Shown: piece after piece, positions 48,270-55,959 of the stretch | Numbering within the stretch: the first letter of the stretch is position 1 | Layout of the letters: every line of letters begins with the position of its first letter | Assembly (NCBI RefSeq): GCF_009765705.1 | Contig: NZ_LMUX01000002.1 | Location: 23,878-87,877 of the forward strand | DNA length: 64,000 nt | Reading direction: 5' to 3' | DNA from: Burkholderia sp. L27(2015) | Lineage (GTDB): Bacteria > Pseudomonadota > Gammaproteobacteria > Burkholderiales > Burkholderiaceae | Notes under the pieces: model-generated | Told to the model about the DNA's origin: nothing | The model's database searches: none | The model's input: the letters and a program-made list of their open reading frames with translations, nothing else | Translations under genes and position numbers: made by a program

Positions 48270-48652
48270 GATGCTGAGTAGAACGCGGGGCGGACAAATA
48301 CCGCTACGCGGAGTGGACGGCTCAATACGACGAGTAGGGCAGCCGTTGCGGCCAAGCCGCGTGAGCAGCGACTAGTACTGCGGCGCACCACGCGACTCGT
48401 CTACGGACTAACGGGCAAGCGGCAATTATACCTTGCGCCTGTGCATGTGCCTGTGTGGATCAAGCGGAGCCTCGGCGGTCGATTCGACGAGCGCCGACGC
48501 TTCTTCAGTCGGGCGAAAGGTGATCGAAAGGAAGGCGAGCCAAAGTCGACACCAAAGTGCTTGCACTTATCCCTGGCTGCACCCTGAACACAATCTTTTT
48601 GTTTTTGGCGGTGGCACTATCGCGACACCTAATTGACAGATTGTTGTAACGC
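48270..48652. other. Intergenic region trmB to chemoreceptor
   Basis: About 380 bp without a supportable gene. It contains the trmB promoter side and, near 48600, a TTGACA at 48633 without a good -10. A 67-codon open frame at 48433-48636 has no homology or ribosome binding site and is not called. Confidence 0.4.
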
Positions 48653-48682
48653 TTGACACGTATATATCAATTGCTTGATAAA
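48653..48682 (+). promoter_or_regulatory. Promoter with overlapping palindrome upstream of chemoreceptor gene
   Basis: TTGACA (48653-48658) is followed after 18 bp by GATAAA (48677-48682), a plausible sigma-70 promoter. The dyad TATCAA-TTGC-TTGATA (48665-48680) overlaps the -10, as expected for a repressor or activator site. No sigma-28 flagellar consensus was found. Confidence 0.5.
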
Positions 48683-48757
48683 GCAGTGCTCGCGACCCGA
48701 TCGGCTGGAGCGGGCTTTGCGCGGAAATTTTTTGACGCCACAACTTAAGAAGAATTC

Positions 48758-50482
48758 ATGACCATCTCCAAACGTTTGATCCTGACGTTAACCATCGCCT
48801 TGTTGGCCCTAATTTTGGTCGGTGGTTTTGGCCTGCGGCAACTCAGCGCGGCGCAGCAGCGATTCGACGAGGTTCAAACCGATATTATCCCGAGCATCAA
48901 GACGCTCTATACGGCCAAGAGCACGATGGAGACGCTGCGCCGACTGAATTTGCGGCATGTTCTGGCCGTCGATGCGGCCGGTAAGGCTGCGGTCGAGCAA
49001 CAGATGGCCGACGCGGATAAGGTCTTCGATCAACAGATGGCGACTTACGAGCGCAGCGATATCTCTGACGACACCGATCGGAAAATGCTGGACGCCGACA
49101 AAGCGAACATGGCGGCGTTTCGGACCAGTCGCGACAACTTCGTAGCGAAATCTCGAAGCGGCGACCAAGACGGCGCGAAGGCTTTGCTAGTCGCGGGTGG
49201 TGTCGAGGACATCGCGGGCAAGACCCTGGGGACCGGTATCGACAACCATATCGCGTACAACGACTCGCTGAGTCATACGATTCGTGCGACCAATGACTCC
49301 GACTACTCGCAGGCATTCTGGTTGCTGGTTACCACGATTATTGCAGTGTTGATCGTCGCGGGCGGATTAGGTGTGCACCTTTATCAATTGGTCACGAAAG
49401 GGCTGAGCAATGTTCAACGGACCTTGCAACATGTGAGCGAATCGCTCGATCTGACCACCACAGCCAAGATCGACCGCATGGATGAGATTGGTCTTACCGC
49501 CAGCGCATTCAATACCTTGATGAGCCGCGTGGCCGAAGTCATCGGTGAAGTGCGGCTGTCCTCGGGTTCGGTGAGCGTAGCGTCCAGGCAAATTGCTGCG
49601 GGCAACATCGATCTTTCTGCACGTACCGAAGAGCAGGCGGCCTCGCTCGAACAAACGGCCGCCAGCATGGAGGAATTGACCAGTACGGTGAAACAGAATA
49701 CCGACAACGCGCGCCAAGCGAGCGCGCTGGCTGTGACCGCATCGGACATTTCCGATCGAGGCAATTCGGTGGTGGAGCGCATGGTCCAGACCATGGGCGA
49801 GATTACCGCCAGCTCCAGCAAGATCGCGGAAATCACCACACTGATCGAAGGCATCGCGTTCCAGACCAACATCCTGGCATTGAACGCGGCAGTGGAAGCG
49901 GCGCGTGCGGGCGAGCAAGGGCGAGGCTTCGCGGTCGTGGCGGCCGAGGTGCGCACGCTGGCGCAACGTTCTTCGGCGGCGGCCAAAGAGATCAAGGACG
50001 TGATCGAGAAGTCGGTCGGGACGATCCAGGAAGGTTCGAGCCAGGCGGCGGAAGTCGGCCAGACTACCGGCGAGGCACGGCAGGCGGTACGGCGTGTGGC
50101 GGATATTATCGGCGAAATTGCCGCGGCTTCCGAAGAGCAGAGCCGCGGGATCGAGCAGGTGAATTTGGCCGTGAATCAGATGGACGAAGTGACTCAGCAA
50201 AACGCCGCGTTGGTTGAGGAGGCTGCGGCCGCCGCTCAGTCGCTGGAAGAGCAGGCGATGAAAATGAATGAGATGGTTTCGGTGTTTACGGTTGCACGTC
50301 CTAAGGCACAAGCGTCGGCTGTGGTTGCCCCCGGTCATGTCGCGAAGAAGCCTGAGATGAAGCGGGCCGTGGCGCGTAGCGCTGCGACTGCGCCCGCAAG
50401 TGCACCACGTCGCGAGCCGAGGGTTGCGGCACCGGCGGTTACGGCATCGGCTAGTGCGGCGGGAGATTGGGAAACGTTTTGA
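48758..50482 (+). CDS. Methyl-accepting chemotaxis protein with CheR-docking pentapeptide
   Basis: A 574-residue transmembrane chemoreceptor. TM1 is at residues 7-27 and a four-helix-bundle ligand domain at about 30-185. TM2 is at about 187-210, with HAMP at about 212-262, and then a long cytoplasmic coiled coil with the conserved hairpin tip ([20 protein letters not shown]) near residue 375. The C-terminus is an Ala/Pro-rich flexible linker ending GDWETF, matching the xWxxF docking pentapeptide for CheR/CheB seen in Tsr and Tar. It should therefore be a full adaptation-competent receptor. No che genes are adjacent. Confidence 0.95.
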   Translation: MTISKRLILTLTIALLALILVGGFGLRQLSAAQQRFDEVQTDIIPSIKTLYTAKSTMETLRRLNLRHVLAVDAAGKAAVEQQMADADKVFDQQMATYERSDISDDTDRKMLDADKANMAAFRTSRDNFVAKSRSGDQDGAKALLVAGGVEDIAGKTLGTGIDNHIAYNDSLSHTIRATNDSDYSQAFWLLVTTIIAVLIVAGGLGVHLYQLVTKGLSNVQRTLQHVSESLDLTTTAKIDRMDEIGLTASAFNTLMSRVAEVIGEVRLSSGSVSVASRQIAAGNIDLSARTEEQAASLEQTAASMEELTSTVKQNTDNARQASALAVTASDISDRGNSVVERMVQTMGEITASSSKIAEITTLIEGIAFQTNILALNAAVEAARAGEQGRGFAVVAAEVRTLAQRSSAAAKEIKDVIEKSVGTIQEGSSQAAEVGQTTGEARQAVRRVADIIGEIAAASEEQSRGIEQVNLAVNQMDEVTQQNAALVEEAAAAAQSLEEQAMKMNEMVSVFTVARPKAQASAVVAPGHVAKKPEMKRAVARSAATAPASAPRREPRVAAPAVTASASAAGDWETF

Positions 50483-50517
50483 AGTAAGCCATAGCAATAC
50501 TGCGTAGCAACGCTTTT

Positions 50518-50559
50518 GGGCCGCGCTGGCTTCATCGCCAGCGCGGCCCATTTTATTTT
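50518..50559 (+). terminator. Rho-independent terminator after chemoreceptor gene
   Basis: GGGCCGCGCTGGC (50518-50530) and GCCAGCGCGGCCC (50537-50549) form a perfect 13-bp stem with a TTCATC loop, followed by ATTTTATTTT. Confidence 0.93.
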
Positions 50560-50652
50560 GCGGCAAGATTAAGCGGCTCGCGCACGCGCCGCATGGCGCC
50601 GAACGGCTCTCAAAACGTAGGGGAATGATCAGACGGACTATATGGGTGCTAC

Positions 50653-50726
50653 TGGAGCGGGCGATGGGAATCGAACCCACGGCTCTAGCTTGGGAAGCTA
50701 GGGTATTACCATTATACGACGCCCGC
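50653..50726 (-). tRNA. tRNA-Gly (anticodon CCC), CCA encoded
   Basis: The minus strand folds as a tRNA. The acceptor stem is GCGGGCG/CGCCCGC, the D arm is TATAATGGTAATA, the anticodon stem CTAGC/GCTAG has loop TTCCCAA (anticodon CCC), and the T arm GTGGG-TTCGATT-CCCAT is followed by the acceptor strand and an encoded CCA. It is a single tRNA gene; I saw no flanking duplicate that would mark an integration site. Confidence 0.95.
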
Positions 50727-50910
50727 GCAGGCCGCCATTCTACGCGGGATTCGGTGGTTTTGCCAGCTGTGGCTCCTGGCGGGTAGCGTCGAAAGTGGAT
50801 GCACTTGGAAAGCTATTGCGGGCATCGAGGCCGTAATCGACGATAGAGGGCAGAGTTCCTGCGCCCCTCGGAGCCTTGATCCGCCAGAGGCTGCCTTCCT
50901 GAAACAGGCG

Positions 50911-51807
50911 TCAAACCTTTACCACGGACGCACTATAGATCTCGTCGATGGAGTTCGCGAGCGTCGCGTTGAACTCACTGTCGCTCATCGATTGCTTGAG
51001 CTCGTTGATCAAAGCCCTGGAGAAGCTGGCGATCATGCCGTGATTCGAAGCGAGCCGTTCGCATGCGTCGGCTCGCGCGTAGCCTCCGGAAAGCGCGACT
51101 AAACGTGCGACACGCGGGTGCTCGATCAACGGACGATAGAAGTCCGCTACGTCAGGTATGGTCAGCTTGAGGATCACGCGACGACTGTCCGGTAAGGCGT
51201 CGAGCCCTTTGGTCAGTTCCGCGAGGAGGGTAGCTTCCGCCCCTGGCTTGTCCGGACTCTTGATCAAAATCTCAGGTTCCAGTATCGGGATGAGACCGTG
51301 CGCGTCGATCTGCGCTGCCAGTGCGAACTGTTGCTTCACAATCGCAGCGATACCGCTTTGCGAATTCAGGTTGATGACCGACCGCATCTTGGTGCCGAAG
51401 ATACCGAGCTTTCCAGCCCGATCGAGCAGCGCGTCCAGCCCGGGTGTCGGCTTCATCAGTTGCACACCGTCGGCTTCGGTTTCCAGGCCTTTATCGACCT
51501 TCAGGAACGGCACGACGCCGCGCTCCTCCCACAGGAAGGTCGGAACGGGCTTTCCCAGTGCCTGTCCGTCCATGGTAGCTTCGAACAGAATGGCTCCAAT
51601 GACCTTGTCCCCTGTAAAGGCGGGCGCAGTGATGACGCGCACCCGCATCTCGTGTATCAGTTTGAACATCTCGGCGTCGCCGCTGTAGGCGCTCTCCGGA
51701 ATGCCGTAAAGCCGCAGGGCTCCGGGGGTCGATCCGCCGCTCTGATCCAGTGCTGCGAAAAATCCCTGCTTTTCACAAACTTGCGCCAGCATGTTCTCAT
51801 CAGCCAC
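50911..51807 (-). CDS. Fructose-bisphosphate aldolase class I
   Basis: A 298-residue Schiff-base aldolase of the bacterial class I type (opening FFAALDQSGGSTPGALRLYGI). The catalytic lysine candidates sit in VILKLTIPD (about residue 219) and the substrate-phosphate region in LVALSGGYARADA. It would cleave or form fructose 1,6-bisphosphate in glycolysis or gluconeogenesis. The gene is isolated, with no glycolytic neighbour, and about 180 bp downstream of it lies tRNA-Gly. Confidence 0.9.
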   Translation of the reverse strand: MADENMLAQVCEKQGFFAALDQSGGSTPGALRLYGIPESAYSGDAEMFKLIHEMRVRVITAPAFTGDKVIGAILFEATMDGQALGKPVPTFLWEERGVVPFLKVDKGLETEADGVQLMKPTPGLDALLDRAGKLGIFGTKMRSVINLNSQSGIAAIVKQQFALAAQIDAHGLIPILEPEILIKSPDKPGAEATLLAELTKGLDALPDSRRVILKLTIPDVADFYRPLIEHPRVARLVALSGGYARADACERLASNHGMIASFSRALINELKQSMSDSEFNATLANSIDEIYSASVVKV

Positions 51808-52293
51808 GATCGCCTCCCTCTTTCGACAACGGAATATCGGACCAGCACGTCTGGCCGGGACACATTGCGTTCAATACGTTCAGTGTACTGATGTTAATGC
51901 AAATGTCAGAGACCCCACGCAGAAACAGTTGCCGACGTCACCAGGTGACGATCCGACATTCCACCCAGATTTTTGGCAATCGCTAGAAATGGGCGGAATA
52001 CCACTCCAGGCGCAATGTAATTGCTTTAATTTCCAGGATTATCGTTTTGATCCGAAAATCGCTATCCCCTGAATGGCACATTTCAATCCGCGCTCTAATG
52101 CAGACACAAAGTTGAAATTAATACAATAATGGATTGCACGTTCTAATCGTAAATCACGGTGATGTTATTCTGCAAAAAACTAATTTTTCCAAATCGATAA
52201 CTCTCACTTTAAAGAAGTGTGCGGGCTGGAATTCAGGAAAAATAGAATATAAAAATTAAGTTTCTGCCATAAACACTTGAAGAGTCAGGGGAA
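51808..52293. other. AT-rich intergenic region upstream of the lipoprotein cassette
   Basis: 486 bp between the aldolase gene and the divergent csgG-like gene. From about 52000 to 52290 it is visibly more AT-rich than the rest of the window, with A/T runs and a TAGAATATAAAAAT stretch at 52243-52256 that may contain a -10 element. No gene is supportable. The composition and isolation suggest a regulatory region bound by AT-preferring proteins or an acquired segment. Confidence 0.5.
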
Positions 52294-53241
52294 ATGACAA
52301 GAAAAATTCTTGCGCTCGCAGCGGCCTGCACGTTGCTGGGGGGATGCGCGACGGTTACGCCGCAGCCTCAAGTAACCGAAGCGCCGAAGCCCAGAATGGA
52401 GCAGCAGAGCGCACAAGCGCAGATTGCCGCTGTCGATATAAAAACCCTCAAACGCAAAATCGCGATCGGGCGTTTCAGTAACGAAACGCGATATGGCCGC
52501 ACCTTTGTGACGGATGGCAGCCTCGATCCGCTTGGCAAGCAAGCGAGCGACATCCTCGCCAGCCGGCTCGTCGCGTCGGGTCAATTCATGGTGTTTGAGC
52601 GTCCGGATCTGGCGAAGGTCACGGCCGAGCAATCATTGTCGGGCGACGGGCAACTCGTCGGGGTCGACTCGCTGGTGCTCGGCTCGGTCACCGAGTTCGG
52701 GCGCAGCACCACGGGTACTGCGGGCTTTCTGAGTGCGACCAAGATTCAGCATGCCCATGCAAAGGTCGAATTGCGTCTGGTCGATGTGAAGACGGGCCAT
52801 GTGTTTTTCTCGGCCTCGGGTACCGGCGACGCGTCCACGGAATCGGGCGAGGTAGCCGGGTTCGGCGCTCGCGCAGACTACGACGAATCGCTCAACGACA
52901 AAGCGATTGCTGCCGCCATTTCCGATGTGATCGGCGCGATGATGACAAAACTCAAAGAGCGCCCGTGGCATACCGACATCCTCAAGGCGCAGGGGCAAAC
53001 TGTCTATATCAGCGGTGGAGCCCGCCAGGGCATCCGGCCCGGCGACACGCTGCACGTCTACCGTGCGGGCGAACAGATCAAGAGCGCACAAACCGGCTTC
53101 TCGATCGCGCTGCCATCGACCCGGATCGCCACCTTACGCGTCACGGGAAATTTTGGCGACAACGAAACCAATGAAGGCTCGATTGCCGAGCTCACATCGG
53201 GAACCCTCACCCAAACCAGCAGTGCTTTCGTAGCCGAGTGA
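52294..53241 (+). CDS. CsgG/HfaB family outer-membrane lipoprotein
   Basis: A 315-residue lipoprotein (lipobox LLGGC, cysteine about residue 18) of the CsgG/HfaB family. In E. coli CsgG forms the nonameric curli secretion channel. The family core is visible as KIAIGRFSNETRYG (about residue 52), DILASRLVASGQFMVFERPDL (about residue 86) and the ADSLVLG-like VDSLVLGSVTEFG (about residue 125). A C-terminal extension (about residues 230-315) resembles a small beta domain (KAQGQTVYISGG, GDTLHVYRAGEQ). No curli subunit genes (csgA/csgB) are nearby. It leads a four-lipoprotein run with DUF4810 and DUF799 proteins, as in Neisseria GNA1162-type loci. Confidence 0.85.
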   Translation: MTRKILALAAACTLLGGCATVTPQPQVTEAPKPRMEQQSAQAQIAAVDIKTLKRKIAIGRFSNETRYGRTFVTDGSLDPLGKQASDILASRLVASGQFMVFERPDLAKVTAEQSLSGDGQLVGVDSLVLGSVTEFGRSTTGTAGFLSATKIQHAHAKVELRLVDVKTGHVFFSASGTGDASTESGEVAGFGARADYDESLNDKAIAAAISDVIGAMMTKLKERPWHTDILKAQGQTVYISGGARQGIRPGDTLHVYRAGEQIKSAQTGFSIALPSTRIATLRVTGNFGDNETNEGSIAELTSGTLTQTSSAFVAE

Positions 53242-53245
53242 AGCG

Positions 53246-53563
53246 ATGAAACGAACCACCTATGTCGTGGCGCTCTGCGTCGCGCTTGCGGGCTGTGCTT
53301 TGCCCGCTTCCAACGTAACGTCGGGTAGCGATCGGCCAACCCTGCGCCTCAGCGGTGCACCGCAAGGCAGCGAGCTGATACTCGACGGGCAGTCCATCGG
53401 GCCTGCCGATCGCTATGACGGCAGCAAGGAAGTGCTCGCTGTCGAAGAGGGTGTGCACTTGGTGGAGGTGCGTCAAGGCACGACGGCGATTTTGACCAAG
53501 CGCATTTTTGCGGCTTCCGGCGAGTCCGTGAACGTCGACGTTTCAGCGGGCACAACACCATGA
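53246..53563 (+). CDS. Small lipoprotein, possible PEGA-like domain
   Basis: A 105-residue lipoprotein with signal peptide and lipobox LAGC (cysteine about residue 17). The mature part (PTLRLSGAPQGSELILDGQSIG, then VLAVEEGVHLVEVRQG and a final strand) has the strand pattern and turn signature of PEGA-type carbohydrate- or envelope-associated repeats, but I cannot confirm the family. It starts 4 bp after the CsgG-like stop and overlaps the next start by 4 bp, so it is translated as part of the cassette. Confidence 0.75.
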   Translation: MKRTTYVVALCVALAGCALPASNVTSGSDRPTLRLSGAPQGSELILDGQSIGPADRYDGSKEVLAVEEGVHLVEVRQGTTAILTKRIFAASGESVNVDVSAGTTP

Positions 53564-53919
53564 TGACACTCGCACGCATCACCGTCATTTGCGCGTTGGC
53601 GGCCACTGTCGCCGCGTGTGCTCCGCCGCCGAAGTACGCGTGGGGGAGCTACGAGTCATCGCTCTACAGCTACTACAAGACGCCGGCCGACAAGACCGAC
53701 TTCGCCCAGCATTTGGCGGACTCAATCAGCAGCGCCGAAAGTACGAACAAAAAAGTCCCGCCGGGTTTGTATGCCGAGTACGGCAACGTGCTGCTGGAAA
53801 GCGGCAATGGCCCGCAGGCCATCGTGTATTTCCAGAAAGAAAAACAAACGTGGCCTGAGTCCAAGCTTCTGATGGACACGATGATCCGGCTCGCATCTAA
53901 CACCAAGCCCGCCAAATAG
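53560..53919 (+). CDS. DUF4810 family lipoprotein
   Basis: A 119-residue lipoprotein (lipobox VAAC, cysteine about residue 20) of the DUF4810 family: YAWGSYESSLYSYYKTP just after the lipobox and a helical, TPR-like segment (PPGLYAEYGNVLLESGNGPQAIVYFQKEKQTWPES split around residues 68-100). It is coupled to both neighbours by 1-4 bp overlaps. The family travels with CsgG-like and DUF799 proteins; function is not established. Confidence 0.85.
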   Translation: MMTLARITVICALAATVAACAPPPKYAWGSYESSLYSYYKTPADKTDFAQHLADSISSAESTNKKVPPGLYAEYGNVLLESGNGPQAIVYFQKEKQTWPESKLLMDTMIRLASNTKPAK

Positions 53920-53930
53920 TGAGAGCTGTC

Positions 53931-54593
53931 ATGCGCCTATTCAAATTTTTCGGGATCGCGGCGAGCGTATCGACGCTGGCGGCCTGTGTGCAAGCGCCTG
54001 TCCATCTAGACTACTCGGCCCTGCGTAACAGCGATCCGCACTCGATCCTGATCGTTCCTGTGATCAATCGCAGCGTTGACGTGGATGCGCCGGATTATTT
54101 CCTTTCCACGATATCGCGTCCGATCGCCGAGCGCGGCTACTACGTATTTCCCGTCAACCTGACCAAGCGCGTGATGGAGGACGATGGGCTGAGCGACGCA
54201 AACATGGTGCACGCTCAGGATCCGACGAAGCTAGGCAAGATGTTCGGCGCGGATGCGATCATGTACATCACGATCGATCGCTGGGATGCCCGGTACCTGG
54301 TTATATCCACAACCGTGACGGTCGAGCTCGAGTACGTGTTGAAAAGTGGCACAACGGGCCAGACTCTGTGGAAGCACCATCAGCGGGTGTTCTATCAGCC
54401 ACAGGGTTCGAGTGGGGGTAATCCGCTTGCAACATTGATCGTAGCGGCCGTCCAGGCAGCGATAGCGAAGGCCAAACCGAACTACATCCCGTTGGCTCAG
54501 CGCGCCAACTTCTTGTCGGTGGGTATGCATGGCCAGGGTTTGCCGGCGGGGCCCTATGACAGTCAATACAAGGCAGACATCACGGATTATTGA
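53931..54593 (+). CDS. DUF799 / GNA1162 family lipoprotein
   Basis: A 220-residue lipoprotein (lipobox LAAC, cysteine about residue 19) of the DUF799 family, whose Neisseria member GNA1162 resembles TolB N-terminal or ABC-type assembly lipoproteins. Core segments are SILIVPVINRSVDVDAPDYF, GYYVFPVNL and LGKMFGADAIMYITIDRWDA. I chose ATG 53931; GTG 53919 is also in frame and overlaps the previous stop. The C-terminal part (about residues 165-190) contains a hydrophobic stretch ending in a likely envelope interaction surface. It ends the four-gene lipoprotein run. Confidence 0.85.
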   Translation: MRLFKFFGIAASVSTLAACVQAPVHLDYSALRNSDPHSILIVPVINRSVDVDAPDYFLSTISRPIAERGYYVFPVNLTKRVMEDDGLSDANMVHAQDPTKLGKMFGADAIMYITIDRWDARYLVISTTVTVELEYVLKSGTTGQTLWKHHQRVFYQPQGSSGGNPLATLIVAAVQAAIAKAKPNYIPLAQRANFLSVGMHGQGLPAGPYDSQYKADITDY

Positions 54594-54720
54594 CCACGCC
54601 CGGCGGTGCAAACCGGCATCGCCGTGAATCGATCGAGCGCAAAAGCCCCTCCAACCTAAATTTTTCTTCATGAATGCGCATCCGAACCGTTACGGGCGGG
54701 GGCGTAATCTCAAAACCGGT

Positions 54721-54758
54721 GGCCACATATCGCGGCCATACATTGCGGCCATACCGCC
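54721..54758. repeat. Three 13-bp-spaced GGCCA direct repeats
   Basis: GGCCACATATCGC, GGCCATACATTGC and GGCCATACCGCCG begin at 54721, 54734 and 54747. They are head-to-tail copies with 13-bp period ending about 20 bp before the start codon of the small exported protein gene, close to or over its expected promoter. They may be regulator half-sites. Confidence 0.75.
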
Positions 54759-54780
54759 GCTGTACAAACCGGAGTGAACC

Positions 54781-55029
54781 ATGAAGAAACTTCTCATCGC
54801 CGCAAGCGTACTCACCGGCCTATGTTCGTCGGCCGCATTCGCTGCCCAAGCGCCCACCACGGCGCAAGAGCAAGCGGAAGCGCAAGCAGTAGCGCAAGCG
54901 CAGCAAGAGCTATCGTCCACACAGCAGACTTCGACGCTGACCCGCGCGCAAGTCGAACACCAACTGGCCGTCGCGCAACAGGACGGCGAGGTGCGCTATC
55001 TCAACACCTTCATCTATCAAGGTTCCTAA
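54781..55029 (+). CDS. Small exported protein, DUF4148-like
   Basis: An 82-residue protein with a clear Sec signal peptide (MKKLLIAASVLTGLCSSAAFA, cleavage after AFA) and CGGAGTG ribosome binding site. The mature part is Gln/Ala/Glu-rich (coiled-coil-like, residues 25-50) and ends LTRAQVEHQLAVAQQDGE, similar to the TRAQV segment of DUF4148 proteins common in Burkholderia. It is probably periplasmic. It lies between the lipoprotein run and the two-component genes in the same orientation. Confidence 0.78.
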   Translation: MKKLLIAASVLTGLCSSAAFAAQAPTTAQEQAEAQAVAQAQQELSSTQQTSTLTRAQVEHQLAVAQQDGEVRYLNTFIYQGS

Positions 55030-55163
55030 GGCAGGCTGGGCGTGACATGCGTACGCACCAACTCTGCGCAAATACCTGCGATTCGGGGTTGTGGCATCAT
55101 TTACTCATCGGAAATAAAGGCGACGTCGGGCTTTCGACAGATGTCGCCGCGCAATCAAGGGCG

Positions 55164-55844
55164 ATGACTACGCGAGTACTCACGATTGAAGACGATCCGT
55201 TGACGGCGAACGAGATCGTGACCGAGCTCAAGAAGTGCGGGTTCGACGTGGACTGGGTCGACAACGGCACGGACGGCCTCGCTCGCGCAATGAGTGGCGG
55301 CTATGACCTCATCATGCTCGACCGGATGCTGCCTGGACTCGACGGCCTGACCGTCCTCACCACCTTGCGCACGGTGGGCGTGCAGACACCGGTTCTCATG
55401 CTCAGCGCGCTGGGCGATGTCGATGAGCGCATTCGCGGCCTGCGTGCGGGCGGCGACGATTACCTGACCAAGCCGTTCGATCCCGACGAACTGGTCGCGC
55501 GTCTCGAAGTATTGTTGCGCCGACGTCGCGAGGCACCTGCGCAGAACGTCTCGACGCTGCAAGTGGGGCCGCTCGTGGTCGATCTCATTTCGCGCAAGGT
55601 CAAGCGCGATGGTGTGGAAATCGCGCTATTGCCCACCGAATACCGTATCCTCGAATTCATGATGAGGCTGTCCGGGCAGACCATCACCCGGACCATGCTG
55701 TTCGAAGAGGTCTGGGGGTATCACTTCGACCCGGGCACCAACCTGATCGACGTCCATATGGGACGCCTGCGCAAGAAGATCGATCCTCCCGGCGTGAAGG
55801 CCGTCATCCAGACCGTACGCGGTTCGGGCTACATTCTCTCTTGA
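55164..55844 (+). CDS. OmpR family response regulator
   Basis: A 226-residue two-domain regulator. The receiver domain has the acidic pair E9-D10-D11, the phosphoacceptor D53 (LIMLDRMLPGLDG) and K103 (LTKPF). The C-terminal winged helix (about residues 130-226) carries LLPTEYRILEFMMRLSGQ and VHMGRLRKKID. ATG 55164 follows AAGGG; longer in-frame starts upstream overlap the small exported protein gene in another frame. The cognate kinase gene follows at 55960. Confidence 0.95.
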   Translation: MTTRVLTIEDDPLTANEIVTELKKCGFDVDWVDNGTDGLARAMSGGYDLIMLDRMLPGLDGLTVLTTLRTVGVQTPVLMLSALGDVDERIRGLRAGGDDYLTKPFDPDELVARLEVLLRRRREAPAQNVSTLQVGPLVVDLISRKVKRDGVEIALLPTEYRILEFMMRLSGQTITRTMLFEEVWGYHFDPGTNLIDVHMGRLRKKIDPPGVKAVIQTVRGSGYILS

Positions 55845-55894
55845 ACGCTGTCGCATGAATGTACCCACATGCATGCCACCCCATGAGCACATCC

Positions 55895-55954
55895 GCACGA
55901 ATGTACCGACATGAAGCACCCACATGAAGCACCCACATGAAGCACCTGCATAAG
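55895..55954. repeat. Direct repeats of ACATGAAGCACCC between regulator and kinase genes
   Basis: Three head-to-tail copies of a 13-bp unit ACATGAAGCACCC (the last one diverging) occupy about 55910-55948, preceded by related ATGAATGTACC-type sequence. The tract lies in the 115-bp gap between the response regulator stop and the kinase start and contains several out-of-frame ATGs. Confidence 0.8.
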
Positions 55955-55959
55955 GCACT

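Noticed and set aside
48433..48636. 67-codon open frame upstream of the first chemoreceptor
   Set aside because: No ribosome binding site, no homology, and composition typical of non-coding GC-rich DNA.
50653..52293. Genomic island integrated at tRNA-Gly
   Set aside because: No integrase, no duplicated tRNA 3' end and no mobile genes were found between the tRNA and the lipoprotein cassette.
52294..53241. Curli biogenesis locus
   Set aside because: Only a CsgG-family protein is present; no curlin repeats or csgE/F/D-like genes are seen, so the curli label is not supported.
54721..54758. Plasmid-type replication iterons
   Set aside because: Only three short copies, with no replication initiator gene or DnaA-box cluster nearby; a regulatory repeat is more economical.
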